From contig NZ_JASNNW010000017.1 in the NCBI RefSeq assembly GCF_030165005.1, positions 1 through 38,119 of the forward strand: 38,119 bases of DNA. Reading direction: 5' to 3'. The notes under the pieces were generated by a model. The model ran no database searches and was not told the origin of the DNA. It was given only the letters and a program-made list of their open reading frames with translations. Shown in pieces: positions 26,321 to 35,237 of this stretch. Each line of letters begins with the position of its first letter. The first letter of the stretch is position 1. This DNA is from Blastococcus capsensis (GTDB lineage Bacteria; Actinomycetota; Actinomycetes; Mycobacteriales; Geodermatophilaceae). Both the position numbers and the translations under genes were made by a program.

Positions 26321-27717
26321 CTCCGCGGTCCTCCGGACCGCACCGCGGCCAGGAGTCGTCCCCGACCGCCGCTGAGCCGGATCCGGCAACCGGATCGGGA
26401 GGCCTCCGGCCCCCGCGATCCGATTCCCCTTCCGTCCTGGGGCTCGCCGTCCCGGCGCTGGTCGTGCTGGCGGCGGAGCCGCTCTACCTGCTGGTGGACA
26501 CGGCAGTCGTCGGCAACCTCGGCACCGTGGCGCTCGGCGGCCTCGCCGTCGGCGGCGGTCTCCTGGCGTGGGCGGCGGCGCTGCTGAACTTCCTGGCGTA
26601 CGGCACCACCGCCCGGGCCGCCCGCCGGGCCGGGGCCGGTGACCGGCAGGGCGCCGTCCAGGAGGGAGTCCAGGCCACCTGGCTGGCGCTCGCGCTGGGT
26701 CTGCTGGTGCTCGTCGCGTTCCAGCTCCTCGCCGGCCCGCTCACCCGGGTGCTGGCCGGCGGTGCGGGGCCGGTGGCCGAGGCGGGGGAGCGGTGGCTGC
26801 GGGTGGCCGCGCTCGGCGCCCCGCTCCTGCTGGTCTCGCTGGCCGGCAACGGCTGGCTGCGCGGGGTGCAGGAGCTGCGCCGGCCGGTGCGCTACGTCGT
26901 CGCCGGCAGCCTGCTCAGCCTCCTGCTGTGCCCGCTGCTGGTGCACCAGGCCGGCCTCGGGCTGGTCGGCTCGGCGGTGGCCAACGTCGCCGGGCAGGCG
27001 CTGACCGCCGCGCTGTTCCTGCGAGCGCTGTCCGCGGAGGGGGTGGCGTGGGGCGCGCGCCCGCGGGCCATCGTGCGGCAACTGGTCATCGGCCGGGACC
27101 TGCTCCTGCGCGCGGCGGTCCTCCAGCTGGCCTTCCTGGTGGCCGCCGGTGTCGCCGCCCGCGCCGGCGCGGCCGCCCTCGGGGCGCACCAGATCGCCCT
27201 GCAGCTGTTCTTCTTCCTGGCGCTGGTGCTCGACGCCTACGCCATCGCCGCGCAGACCCTGGTCGGGCAGGCGCTGGGAGGAGGTCGCCCGGACGATGCC
27301 CGGAGCACCGCCCGGCGGGTCACGGCATGGGGGCTGGGCACCGGGTGCCTCGTGGCCGCTGTCCTCCTGGCCCTGCGGGACGTGGTGCCGCCACTGTTCA
27401 CCGACGATCCGGCGGTGCTGGCGCAGGCCGCCGTCGTCTGGTGGTTCCTCGCTGGCTTCCAGCCGCTGGCGGGGGTGGTCTTCGCCCTCGACGGCGTGCT
27501 GATGGGCGCCGGGGACGTCGGGTACCTGCGCACGCTCACGATCGGCGCCGCGCTGGTCGGGTTCCTGCCGCTGTCGCTGCTGTCCGCGCCGTTGGGCTGG
27601 GGCCTGGCGGGCGTGTGGACGGGGCTGACACTCTTCATCGCGCTGCGCCTGGTCGGGGTGCTGGCCCGGGTGGCGGGTGATCGCTGGACGGGCGCGCCTG
27701 AGACGGTTGCCGCATGA
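26317..27717 (+). CDS. MATE-family (DinF-like) efflux transporter
   Basis: 466 residues, with about twelve hydrophobic segments from residue 45 on (VLGLAVPALVVLAAEPLYLL begins the first). PALVVLAAEPLYLLVDTAVVG and the mid-protein ALGAHQIALQLFFF are typical of the DinF branch, which exports drugs or metabolites against Na+ or H+. The ATG at 26317 overlaps the nrnA TGA. The first 40 residues are polar and Pro/Ser-rich. Mycobacterial genomes also place a dinF gene beside nrnA/truB. The substrate cannot be inferred. Confidence 0.9.
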   Translation: MTPRSSGPHRGQESSPTAAEPDPATGSGGLRPPRSDSPSVLGLAVPALVVLAAEPLYLLVDTAVVGNLGTVALGGLAVGGGLLAWAAALLNFLAYGTTARAARRAGAGDRQGAVQEGVQATWLALALGLLVLVAFQLLAGPLTRVLAGGAGPVAEAGERWLRVAALGAPLLLVSLAGNGWLRGVQELRRPVRYVVAGSLLSLLLCPLLVHQAGLGLVGSAVANVAGQALTAALFLRALSAEGVAWGARPRAIVRQLVIGRDLLLRAAVLQLAFLVAAGVAARAGAAALGAHQIALQLFFFLALVLDAYAIAAQTLVGQALGGGRPDDARSTARRVTAWGLGTGCLVAAVLLALRDVVPPLFTDDPAVLAQAAVVWWFLAGFQPLAGVVFALDGVLMGAGDVGYLRTLTIGAALVGFLPLSLLSAPLGWGLAGVWTGLTLFIALRLVGVLARVAGDRWTGAPETVAA

Positions 27718-27874
27718 GTACCGCGAGAACGGCGCCCGAGCGAGCATCGCAGGGAGATGCCCGGAGCCGGCAGGGAGTGAGCATCGCAGCGAACGCCAGC
27801 GAGCGAGGAGCGGAGCGAGCGCGGAAGCGACGGCCCGCATGGACCCAGGGGCGGAACGAGGGCGGAGTCGAGCA
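27718..27874 (+). repeat. GAGCGAGC-rich intergenic repeat before truB
   Basis: The 157-bp gap contains GAGCGAGCATCGCAG at 27738-27752 and GAGTGAGCATCGCAG at 27775-27789, 37 bases apart, then purine-rich GAGCGAGGAGCGGAGCGAGC. All of it lacks C-rich hairpin arms, unlike the stop-codon element. It starts near the MATE stop and ends at the truB GTG. Confidence 0.55.
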
Positions 27875-28789
27875 GTGAGTCGCCGTCCCGATGCCGATGT
27901 CCCGCCCGGCCTGCTGCTGGTGGACAAGCCCGGCGGCATGACGTCCCACGACGTCGTGGCCCGTGCCCGGCGGGCGCTGTCGGTGCGCAAGGTCGGGCAT
28001 GCCGGGACGCTCGACCCGATGGCGACCGGGCTGCTGATCCTGGGTGTGGGCGCCGCGACCAGGCTGCTCGGGCACGTCGGTGGCCATGGCAAGACCTACC
28101 AGGCCACGATCCGGCTCGGCCAGGCGACGGTCACCGACGACCGCGAGGGCGAGGTGCTGACCACCACGCCGGCCGCGCACCTGGACGACGACGCCGTCCG
28201 GTCCGCGCTCGCCGCGCAGACCGGACCCCTGCAGCAGGTGCCCTCGACGGTCAGCGCCGTCAAGGTGGACGGCCGCCGGTCCTACGACCGCGTGCGGGCG
28301 GGGGAGACGGTGGAGCTGGCCCCCCGGTCGGTCACCGTGCACCGGCTCGAGGTGCACCGGATCACCCGGCCGACCCCGGACCTCGTGGACGTGGACGTGA
28401 CGGTCGACTGCACCGCCGGCACCTACATCCGGGCCATCGCGCGCGACGTCGGCGCAGGCCTGGCTGTCGGCGGTCACCTGACCGCGTTGCGCCGCACCGC
28501 CTCGGGGCCGTTTCCGGTCGCCGATGCCCGCGTGGTGGAGGACGCGGCGGCCTCGCTCGTGGCCGGCGGCGGGCCGGGGTTCCTCGCGCTCACCGAGGCC
28601 GCCCGGCTCGTCTTCCCCGAGCGACGGCTCACCGCCGAGGAGGCCCGGGCGCTCTCCTACGGCCAGCGCATCCCGGCGACCGGGGCCGGGGGCCTGCACG
28701 CCGCCGTCGACCCCGACGGCCGGCTGGCGGCGCTCGTGGAGGATGCCGGCAGCACCGCCCGGGTGGCGGTCGGCTTCCCGCCGTCCTGA
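27875..28789 (+). CDS. truB: tRNA pseudouridine(55) synthase
   Basis: 304 residues. Makes pseudouridine in the T loop of tRNAs. LLLVDKPGGMTSHDVV opens the domain, GHAGTLDPMATGLL carries the catalytic Asp (near residue 47) and YQATIRLG, VPSTVSAVKVDG and DCTAGTYIRAIARDVG follow. A C-terminal PUA-like domain begins near residue 235. GTG 27875 is placed by GGCGGAG at 27861-27867 and leaves ten residues before the conserved block. The gene is normally followed by ribF; here a 2.4-kb insert separates them. Confidence 0.95.
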   Translation: MSRRPDADVPPGLLLVDKPGGMTSHDVVARARRALSVRKVGHAGTLDPMATGLLILGVGAATRLLGHVGGHGKTYQATIRLGQATVTDDREGEVLTTTPAAHLDDDAVRSALAAQTGPLQQVPSTVSAVKVDGRRSYDRVRAGETVELAPRSVTVHRLEVHRITRPTPDLVDVDVTVDCTAGTYIRAIARDVGAGLAVGGHLTALRRTASGPFPVADARVVEDAAASLVAGGGPGFLALTEAARLVFPERRLTAEEARALSYGQRIPATGAGGLHAAVDPDGRLAALVEDAGSTARVAVGFPPS

Positions 28790-28835
28790 CCGGGTGGCGG
28801 CCCGGCGGCACGGCTCCGATGCCCGGCCCCGGGCG

Positions 28836-29510
28836 CTACCGCCGGGCCGAGCGGGCGATGCGGGCGGCGGCCACCCCGGCGCCGAAGCCGTTGTCGATGT
28901 TCACGACCAGCACCCCCGGTGCGCAGGCGGTGAGCATGGTGAGCAGCGCGGCCAGCCCGTCGAACGCGGCGCCGTAACCCACCGACGTCGGCACCGCGAC
29001 CACGAGTCGGTCGGTGAGCCCCGCCACCACGCCGGGGAGGGCACCGTCCATCCCGGCGACGACGACCACCGCGTCGGCCTCTGCCAGGTCGGGAACGACG
29101 GCCAGCACCCGGTGGATCCCGGCCACACCGACGTCGTCGACCCGGCGGCAGCCCACCCCGCACGCCAGCAGGGTGGCGGCGACCTCGGCCGCCACCGGGC
29201 CGTCCGAGGTCCCGGCGCTCAGCACCAGGACCTCGCCCACGGGCTCGGGCAGCGGGCCGACGACCGCGCACCGGGCCTGCTCGTCGACCACCGCCTCCGG
29301 CCAGCGGTCGCGGATGGCCGCGGCCGTGGCGTCGTCCACCCGGGTCGCCCACGCCGGGCGGACGCCGCCGTCGAGCAGCCCTGCCAGGCAGGCCACGGTC
29401 TCCGCCGGTGTCTTGCCGGCCGCGAACACCACCTCTGGCGTGCCGGTGCGTGTGGCCCGGTCCACGTCCAGGCGGGCGAAGCCGAGATCGACGGTGCGGT
29501 CGGAGGTCAC
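28836..29510 (-). CDS. larB: LarB-type carboxylase (nickel-pincer cofactor synthesis)
   Basis: 224 residues. The N-terminal part (LGFARLDVDRATRTGTPEVVFAAGKT) and the PurE-like C-terminal domain (SAGTSDGP; AGMDGALPGVVAGL; VPTSVGYG; NIDNGFGAG) match LarB, which carboxylates nicotinate adenine dinucleotide to start the Ni-pincer cofactor of lactate racemase. The partners larA, larC and larE are not in this window. The GTG at 29510 lies six bases after CACCCT and has no ribosome binding site. Opposite in strand to its neighbours, 46 bases from the truB end. Confidence 0.88.
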   Translation of the reverse strand: MTSDRTVDLGFARLDVDRATRTGTPEVVFAAGKTPAETVACLAGLLDGGVRPAWATRVDDATAAAIRDRWPEAVVDEQARCAVVGPLPEPVGEVLVLSAGTSDGPVAAEVAATLLACGVGCRRVDDVGVAGIHRVLAVVPDLAEADAVVVVAGMDGALPGVVAGLTDRLVVAVPTSVGYGAAFDGLAALLTMLTACAPGVLVVNIDNGFGAGVAAARIARSARR

Positions 29511-29516
29511 CCGCCC

Positions 29517-29522
29517 AGGGTG
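29517..29522 (-). promoter_or_regulatory. Possible -10 box of larB
   Basis: Minus-strand CACCCT, then GGGCGG and the GTG at 29510. The spacer GGGCGG is identical to that before the DUF2631 gene. Weak as a -10. Confidence 0.3.
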
Positions 29523-29567
29523 CCGCACCGGCGGTTGACCGTCGCGCCCGCCGGGAAGGGGAGAGCC

Positions 29568-29906
29568 ATGAGCGTCGTGAAGATGAACGCGATCACCGTG
29601 CCCGAAGACAAGCAGGAGCGTTTCGAGGAGCGTTTCCGCGGGCGCGCGGGAGCCGTCGAGAGCACGCCGGGGTTCGAGTGGTTCGAACTGCTGCGTCCGC
29701 TGGAGGGCACCGACCAGTACCTGGTCTACACCCGGTGGAGCAGCCAGGAGGCCTACGAGTCCTGGCAGTCGAGCCAGGACTTCGACCGCGCCCACGCCGG
29801 CGGCGGCGACACGCTCGCCTCCGCCGCCTCGCACTCGGCGCACGTCTGGACCTACGAGGTGCTCGAGTACGCCGGGCCGAAGGCCAACCAGGAGAACCAG
29901 GTCTGA
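29568..29906 (+). CDS. MhuD-like heme-degrading monooxygenase
   Basis: 112-residue antibiotic-biosynthesis-monooxygenase (ABM) fold protein. MSVVKMNAITVP, the ERFRGRAGAVESTPGFEWFELLRP block and YLVYTRWSSQEAYESW align with M. tuberculosis MhuD as I recall it. The heme-pocket residues are present: Asn7, Trp66 and the axial His at 76 (one residue later than His75 of MhuD). Members open heme to release iron without CO. The ATG follows GGGAAGGGGAGAG. It lies upstream of ilvE but the two are separated by a promoter-like box. Confidence 0.85.
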   Translation: MSVVKMNAITVPEDKQERFEERFRGRAGAVESTPGFEWFELLRPLEGTDQYLVYTRWSSQEAYESWQSSQDFDRAHAGGGDTLASAASHSAHVWTYEVLEYAGPKANQENQV

Positions 29907-29913
29907 CCGGGGT

Positions 29914-29919
29914 TACTGT
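29914..29919 (+). promoter_or_regulatory. Possible -10 box of ilvE
   Basis: TACTGT eight bases after the heme oxygenase stop. It predicts a leader of about 85 nt before ilvE that includes the palindrome at 29946-29961. Confidence 0.35.
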
Positions 29920-29945
29920 GACGGCGCCGGTCCCGCGCCCCGCGA

Positions 29946-29961
29946 GGCCGGTGCACCGGCC
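29946..29961. promoter_or_regulatory. Perfect 16-bp palindrome, candidate operator
   Basis: GGCCGGTGCACCGGCC, dyad-symmetric over all 16 bases, lies about 25 bases downstream of the predicted ilvE -10 box. It could bind a dimeric repressor, or form a small hairpin in RNA without a loop of adequate size, which favours the DNA-site reading. Confidence 0.4.
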
Positions 29962-30011
29962 CAGCGCGCCGCCGGACCGGTGCCATGACACAGCACGCCC
30001 AGGTGGGAGCC

Positions 30012-31151
30012 ATGACCGACACGCTCGCCGACAGCCGTACCTCCTCGCGGATGTTCCTCGCGGACGTGCCGGTGGTCGTGGAGGACGTGCAGCGCCGTTC
30101 CACCACCGAGCGCGCGGAGGTGCTGGCCGATCCCGGCTTCGGCCGGCAGTTCACCGACTCCATGTTCGTGGCGCGGTACCGCGAAGGTGAGGGCTGGTAC
30201 GACGCCCGGCTGACGCAGTACGGCCCGCTACCGCTCGATCCGGGCACCGCCGCACTGCACTACGCGCAGTCGATCTTCGAGGGGCTCAAGGCCTACGCCC
30301 AGCCCGACGGCAGCGTGGCGACCTTCCGCCCCGAGGCCAACGCTGCCCGATTCATCCGCAGCGCCGAGCGCCTGGCCATGCCACCCGTGCCCGAGGAGGC
30401 GTTCCTCGCCGCCGTCGACGCGCTCGTCGACGCCGACCGCGACTGGGTGCCCACCGGCCCCGACCAGACGCTGTACCTGCGCCCGTACCAGCTGGCCAGC
30501 GAGTCCTTCCTGGGCGTCCGCCCGGCGCACGAGTACCTGTTCCTCGTCATCGCGAGCCCGGCCGGCGCCTACTTCCCCCGCGGGGTCCACCCGGTCTCGG
30601 TCTACGTGTCCGAGGACTACGTGCGGGCCGCGCCCGGGGGCACCGGCGACGTGAAGTGCGCCGGCAACTACGCCGCCAGCCTGCGTCCGCAGCAGCAGGC
30701 CAGCGCGCTCGGGTGCGACCAGGTGGTCTACCTCGACGCCGTGGAGCGGAAGTACATCGAGGAGCTGGGCGGGATGAACCTGTTCTTCGTCCTCGGGTCG
30801 GGCGAGGACGCCGAGCTGGTGACTCCCGAGCTCTCCGGCACCCTGCTCCCCGGTATCACCCGCGACTCGTTGATCACCGTCGCGCGTGAGCTGGGCCACC
30901 GGGTGACCGAGCGGAAGGTCAGCCTGGAGGAATGGCGGCAGGGGGTCGCCGACGGGACGGTCACCGAGACCTTCGCCTGTGGCACCGCCGCGGTCATCAC
31001 GCCGGTCGGTGAGGTCAAGGCCCGTACCGGTGACTTCGCCGTCGGCGACGGGACGCCGGGCAGCCTCACCATGCGGCTGCGGGAGGCACTGCTCGACATC
31101 CAGCACGGGCGGGTGGCCGACACGCACGGCTGGCTGCACCGGGTCTCCTGA
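30012..31151 (+). CDS. ilvE: Branched-chain amino-acid aminotransferase
   Basis: 379 residues from ATG 30012, which has AGGTGG at 30001-30006; ATG 29985 is in frame but lacks a ribosome binding site. PLP enzyme of fold type IV for the last step of Leu, Ile and Val synthesis. The conserved blocks are DPGFGRQFTDSMF, LHYAQSIFEGLKAY, GDVKCAGNYAAS with the PLP Lys215, YIEELGGMNLFF and TETFACGTAAVITPV. Length and layout match actinobacterial IlvE. It sits inside the truB-ribF interval with larB and the heme oxygenase. Confidence 0.95.
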   Translation: MTDTLADSRTSSRMFLADVPVVVEDVQRRSTTERAEVLADPGFGRQFTDSMFVARYREGEGWYDARLTQYGPLPLDPGTAALHYAQSIFEGLKAYAQPDGSVATFRPEANAARFIRSAERLAMPPVPEEAFLAAVDALVDADRDWVPTGPDQTLYLRPYQLASESFLGVRPAHEYLFLVIASPAGAYFPRGVHPVSVYVSEDYVRAAPGGTGDVKCAGNYAASLRPQQQASALGCDQVVYLDAVERKYIEELGGMNLFFVLGSGEDAELVTPELSGTLLPGITRDSLITVARELGHRVTERKVSLEEWRQGVADGTVTETFACGTAAVITPVGEVKARTGDFAVGDGTPGSLTMRLREALLDIQHGRVADTHGWLHRVS

Positions 31152-31165
31152 CCGGAACCGGTCGC

Positions 31166-32203
31166 ATGCTGCGCTGGCGGGGGCTGGAGGCCACCCCGGG
31201 GGATCTCGGCCGCTCGGTGGTCACCATCGGGATGTACGACGGCGTCCACCGCGGCCACCAGAAGCTCATCGGGGCCGCCGTCGCTCGGGCGCGGGCGATG
31301 CGCCGTCCCTGCCTGCTGCTGACGTTCGACCCGCATCCGGCCGAGGTGGTGCGCCCGGGCTCCCACCCGGCGATCCTCACCGCGCTGGACCGCAAGGCCG
31401 AGCTCGTCGCCGGTCTCGGCGTGGACGCCATGTGCGTGCTGCCGTTCACCCCCGAGTTCAGCCGCCTCGTGCCGGAGACCTTCACGCACACCGTGCTGGT
31501 CGAGCGCCTGCACGCCGCCCAGGTGGTGGTGGGGGAGAACTTCACCTACGGGCACAAGGCGGCCGGGAACACCACTTCCCTGGCCGAGGAGGGGCGCCGG
31601 TTCGGCTTCTCCGTCGAGGGCGTGCCCCTGGCGCAGGACTCCTCCGACGCCGGCGAGGTCACCATCTCCTCCACGTACATCCGGGCCTGCATCGCTGCGG
31701 GGGACATGGAACCGGCGGCCCGCGCGCTGGGCCGGCCGCACCGGGTCGACGGCGTCGTCGTGCGCGGCCACCGGCGCGGACGTGAGCTCGGGTACCCGAC
31801 GGCCAACGTGGAGACCGCCCCGTTCACCGCCATCCCGGCCGACGGAGTCTACGCCGGCCACCTGGTGACCAGGCACGACGACGGCACGAGCGGCGAGCGG
31901 CTGCCGGCCGCGATCTCGGTGGGCACCAACCCGACGTTCGAGGGCACCCGGCGCACGGTCGAGGCGTTCGCGCTGGACTACAGCGGCGACCTCTACGGCG
32001 AGCACGTCGGGGTGGAGTTCGCCGCCCGGCTGCGCCCGATGGCCGCCTTCGACGGGGTGGAGGCGCTGCTGGCCGCGATGGCGCAGGACGTGTCCGCCAC
32101 GCGGAGCGCCCTGGGAATGCCCGCCCGTGTCGCGACGAGTGGGGCCGGAGGCCACCCGAGGAGCGACGGGACGGGCTCGACGTCACCGGGGGACGGTTCC
32201 TGA
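31166..32203 (+). CDS. ribF: Bifunctional riboflavin kinase / FAD synthetase
   Basis: 345 residues. Makes FMN then FAD. The N-terminal nucleotidyltransferase has [13 protein letters not shown] (HxGH-type motif; Tyr where Phe is more usual) and [16 protein letters not shown] is the second nucleotide motif near residue 172. The C-terminal kinase domain has [11 protein letters not shown] and VGTNPTFEG. The last 30 residues are a Ser/Gly-rich extension. ATG 31166 lies 14 bases after ilvE. Normally adjacent to truB. Confidence 0.94.
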   Translation: MLRWRGLEATPGDLGRSVVTIGMYDGVHRGHQKLIGAAVARARAMRRPCLLLTFDPHPAEVVRPGSHPAILTALDRKAELVAGLGVDAMCVLPFTPEFSRLVPETFTHTVLVERLHAAQVVVGENFTYGHKAAGNTTSLAEEGRRFGFSVEGVPLAQDSSDAGEVTISSTYIRACIAAGDMEPAARALGRPHRVDGVVVRGHRRGRELGYPTANVETAPFTAIPADGVYAGHLVTRHDDGTSGERLPAAISVGTNPTFEGTRRTVEAFALDYSGDLYGEHVGVEFAARLRPMAAFDGVEALLAAMAQDVSATRSALGMPARVATSGAGGHPRSDGTGSTSPGDGS

Positions 32204-32278
32204 CCGCGGTGTCGTCCGAGGACGACGTCGGACATGGCCTCGGGCGCCCACTGGGCACGACCGTGCTACCGCCGCTGG

Positions 32279-32284
32279 TAGCCT
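32279..32284 (+). promoter_or_regulatory. Possible rpsO promoter (-10)
   Basis: GGTAGCCT, the same octamer as before rimP, puts a -10 TAGCCT here. The leader would be about 80 nt, long enough for the S15-binding structures known before rpsO in several phyla, but no specific structure was recognised. Confidence 0.35.
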
Positions 32285-32372
32285 CGTGGCAGCCGGTACT
32301 CCCGGCGTGTGTGCAGCCTGCCCCCGTGAACCAGACCGGGGACCACACGTGACCCGCCCCAGGAGGCGAACC

Positions 32373-32642
32373 ATGGCGCTGGACAGCGCGCTCAAGCAGC
32401 AGATCATGACCGAGTACGCGACGGTCGAGAAGGACACCGGTTCGCCCGAGGTGCAGGTCGCGATGCTGACCCGCCGGATCAGCGACCTCACCGAGCACCT
32501 CAAGATGCACAAGCACGACCACCACAGCCGGCGGGGTCTGCTCCTGCTGGTCGGCCGGCGTCGCCGGCTGCTGAACTACCTGGCGAAGACCGACATCAAC
32601 CGGTACCGCTCGCTCATCGAGCGGCTCGGCCTGCGCCGCTAG
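32373..32642 (+). CDS. rpsO: 30S ribosomal protein S15
   Basis: 89 residues, the standard length. [37 protein letters not shown] is the invariant core (listed in part: [14 protein letters not shown]). Binds the three-way junction of 16S rRNA early in assembly. The ATG follows AGGAGG at 32361-32366. The gene lies between ribF and pnp as in most bacteria and ends in a strong terminator. Confidence 0.97.
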   Translation: MALDSALKQQIMTEYATVEKDTGSPEVQVAMLTRRISDLTEHLKMHKHDHHSRRGLLLLVGRRRRLLNYLAKTDINRYRSLIERLGLRR

Positions 32643-32650
32643 TACGACGA

Positions 32651-32684
32651 GGGGGCCGTCCCGGTTCACACCGGGACGGTCCCC
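32651..32684 (+). terminator. Terminator after rpsO
   Basis: GGGGGCCGTCCCGG (32651-32664) pairs with 32671-32684 over 14 positions with one G-T pair, loop TTCACA, followed by TTCCTCGT. The strongest classical hairpin in the window; it separates rpsO from pnp. Confidence 0.8.
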
Positions 32685-32916
32685 TTCCTCGTGCGGCACC
32701 CGCCGCACGGGGAGAACCGGCCCGCCGCCGGACGCGCCCTCCCCGGGCCGGTCCTCGGTAGTGGCTCCCGGGATGTATCGGTTCCCCGGAGAGGGGAACG
32801 ACACCGCCCGAGGGCTTCGATCGAGCACCGGTCGCCCCGGACGCAGGACGGCGAGAGGCCGTCAGAGGAGTCGCAGGTCGGCACGAGGCCGATGCGACGA
32901 GAAGAGAGAAGGACAC
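32685..32916 (+). promoter_or_regulatory. pnp leader region
   Basis: About 230 bases with no gene. A 7-bp hairpin (GTTCCCC 32781-32787 with GGGGAAC 32793-32799) lies downstream of a weak ATGTAT box at 32773-32778. In E. coli PNPase controls its own mRNA by way of a leader hairpin cut by RNase III, so a comparable role is possible; nothing more specific is visible. Confidence 0.3.
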
Positions 32917-35181
32917 ATGTCCGCACCCACCACCACCGGCAGCATCGCCGCCGAGTTCGACCCCGAGGACGGGGTCACCACCGCCACCGCGGTCATCGAC
33001 AACGGCAGCTTCGGCAGCCGCAGCGTCACCTTCGAGACCGGCCGGCTCGCCCGTCAGGCCGCCGGCTCCGTCGTCGTCACCATGGGCGACACCATGCTGC
33101 TCTCGGCCACCACGGCCGGCCGGCAGCCGAAGGAGCAGTTCGACTTCTTCCCGCTGACCGTCGACGTCGAGGAGCGGATGTACGCCGCCGGGCGCATCCC
33201 CGGCTCGTTCTTCCGTCGCGAGGGCCGCCCGTCCGAGGACGCGATCCTCACCTGCCGCCTGATCGACCGCCCGCTGCGCCCGACCTTCGCCAAGGGCCTG
33301 CGCAACGAGGTCCAGGTCGTCATCACGGTCATGGCGCTGGACCCCGAGCACCTCTACGACGTGCTCGCGATCAACGGCGCCTCGGCGTCCACCCAGTTGT
33401 CGGGCCTGCCGTTCTCCGGCCCGGTCGGCGGCACCCGCGTCGCCCTGATCAACGGCCAGTGGGTCGGGTTCCCGACCCACGCCGAGCTCGAGGACGCCGT
33501 CTTCGACATGGTCGTGGCCGGTCGCGTGCTCCCGGACGGCGACGTCGCGATCATGATGGTCGAGGCCGAGGCCACCGAGAAGACGATCGAGCTGGTCGCC
33601 GGTGGCGCCCCCGCTCCGACGGAGGAGGTCGTGGCCCAGGGCCTCGAGGCCGCCAAGCCGTTCATCAAGGCGCTGTGCGAGGCGCAGGCCGCCGTCGCCG
33701 AGAAGGCCGCCAAGCCGGTCGCCGAGTTCCCGCGCTTCCTGGACTACCAGGACGACGTCTACGCCGCCGTCGAGGCACAGGTCGGCGACAAGCTCGCCCA
33801 GGCGCAGCAGATCGCCGGCAAGCAGGAGCGCGAGGATGCCACCGACGCGCTCAAGGACGGGGTCAAGGCCGCGCTGGCCGGCCAGTTCGAGGGCCGCGAG
33901 AAAGAGATCTCCGGAGCCTTCCGTGCGCTCACCAAGAAGGTCGTCCGCCAGCGCATCCTGCGCGACAAGGTCCGTATCGACGGCCGCGGACTGACCGACA
34001 TCCGGCCGCTGTCGGCCGAGGTCGAGGTCATCCCGCGGGTCCATGGCTCGGCGCTGTTCGAGCGCGGCGAGACCCAGATCCTGGGTGTCACCACGCTGAA
34101 CATGCTCCGCATGGAGCAGCAGCTGGACACGCTGTCGCCGGTGAACCGCAAGCGCTACATGCACAACTACAACTTCCCGCCCTACTCCACCGGGGAGACC
34201 GGCCGCGTGGGCTCGCCCAAGCGCCGCGAGATCGGCCACGGCGCGCTCGCCGAGCGGGCGCTCGTTCCCGTGCTGCCCGACCGCGAGGAGTTCCCCTACG
34301 CCATCCGGCAGGTCTCCGAGGCGCTCGGATCCAACGGGTCCACCTCGATGGGCTCGGTCTGCGCCTCGACGCTGGCCCTGCTCAACGCCGGTGTGCCGCT
34401 GAAGGCCCCCGTCGCCGGCATTGCCATGGGTCTGGTCTCCGACGAGGTCGACGGCAAGACGGAGTACGTCGCGCTGACCGACATCCTCGGGGCCGAGGAC
34501 GCCTTCGGTGACATGGACTTCAAGGTCGCCGGCACCAAGGAGTTCGTCACGGCCCTGCAGCTGGACACCAAGCTCGACGGCATCCCCTCAGACGTCCTCG
34601 CCGGTGCGCTGACCCAGGCCCGCGCGGCCCGGCTGCACATCCTCGACGTCATGGGCGAGGCCATCGACGGCCCCGACGAGATGAGCCCCTACGCCCCGCG
34701 GGTCACCACGGTGCGCATCCCGGTCGACAAGATCGGCGCGGTCATCGGTCCCAAGGGCCAGATGATCAACGCCATCCAGGACGAGACCGGCGCGGACATC
34801 ACCATCGAGGACGACGGCACGATCTACGTCGGCGCGTCCGACGGCCCCTCGGCCCAGGCCGCGGTGGACCGGATCAACGCCATCGCCAATCCGCAGATGC
34901 CCAAGGTCGGCGAGCGCTTCCTCGGCACGGTCGTCAAGACCGCGCCGTTCGGCGCGTTCGTCTCCCTGCTCCCGGGCAAGGACGGCCTGGTGCACATCAG
35001 CAAGCTCGGTGGTGGCAAGCGCATCGCCAAGGTCGAGGACGTCGTCAACGTCGGCGACAAGCTGCAGGTCGAGATCACCGACATCGACGCCCGCGGCAAG
35101 ATCAGCCTCGCGCCGGTCGCCGCCGAGGGTGCGGACGCCCCCGCCGAGGCTCCGGCCGACGCCGCTCCTGCGGGTGACTGA
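32917..35181 (+). CDS. pnp: Polyribonucleotide nucleotidyltransferase (PNPase)
   Basis: 754 residues. Phosphorolytic 3'-5' exoribonuclease. Two RNase PH domains (about 20-250 and 350-590) flank a helical linker; [11 protein letters not shown] and [10 protein letters not shown] lie in the first, [19 protein letters not shown] and [10 protein letters not shown] in the second. A KH domain ([15 protein letters not shown], near 606) and an S1 domain ([17 protein letters not shown], near 675) follow. ATG 32917 has GAGAGAAGGA upstream. The C-terminal tail is Ala/Pro/Asp-rich. Normal length for actinobacteria. Confidence 0.97.
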   Translation: MSAPTTTGSIAAEFDPEDGVTTATAVIDNGSFGSRSVTFETGRLARQAAGSVVVTMGDTMLLSATTAGRQPKEQFDFFPLTVDVEERMYAAGRIPGSFFRREGRPSEDAILTCRLIDRPLRPTFAKGLRNEVQVVITVMALDPEHLYDVLAINGASASTQLSGLPFSGPVGGTRVALINGQWVGFPTHAELEDAVFDMVVAGRVLPDGDVAIMMVEAEATEKTIELVAGGAPAPTEEVVAQGLEAAKPFIKALCEAQAAVAEKAAKPVAEFPRFLDYQDDVYAAVEAQVGDKLAQAQQIAGKQEREDATDALKDGVKAALAGQFEGREKEISGAFRALTKKVVRQRILRDKVRIDGRGLTDIRPLSAEVEVIPRVHGSALFERGETQILGVTTLNMLRMEQQLDTLSPVNRKRYMHNYNFPPYSTGETGRVGSPKRREIGHGALAERALVPVLPDREEFPYAIRQVSEALGSNGSTSMGSVCASTLALLNAGVPLKAPVAGIAMGLVSDEVDGKTEYVALTDILGAEDAFGDMDFKVAGTKEFVTALQLDTKLDGIPSDVLAGALTQARAARLHILDVMGEAIDGPDEMSPYAPRVTTVRIPVDKIGAVIGPKGQMINAIQDETGADITIEDDGTIYVGASDGPSAQAAVDRINAIANPQMPKVGERFLGTVVKTAPFGAFVSLLPGKDGLVHISKLGGGKRIAKVEDVVNVGDKLQVEITDIDARGKISLAPVAAEGADAPAEAPADAAPAGD

Positions 35182-35202
35182 TCACGACTGATCTGATCCG
35201 GC

Positions 35203-35232
35203 CCGGGGCGGGTGCTGACGCACCCGCCCCGG
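35203..35232 (+). terminator. Hairpin between pnp and the M16 gene
   Basis: CCGGGGCGGGTGC (35203-35215) pairs perfectly with 35220-35232, loop TGAC. It ends five bases before the M16 GTG start, so it stands where a ribosome binding site would be. Confidence 0.7.
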
Positions 35233-35237
35233 TTCCC

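Noticed and set aside
32204..32372. Named S15-binding leader or riboswitch before rpsO
   Set aside because: Some short inverted repeats exist but none matches a structure I can identify, so only the promoter box was reported.
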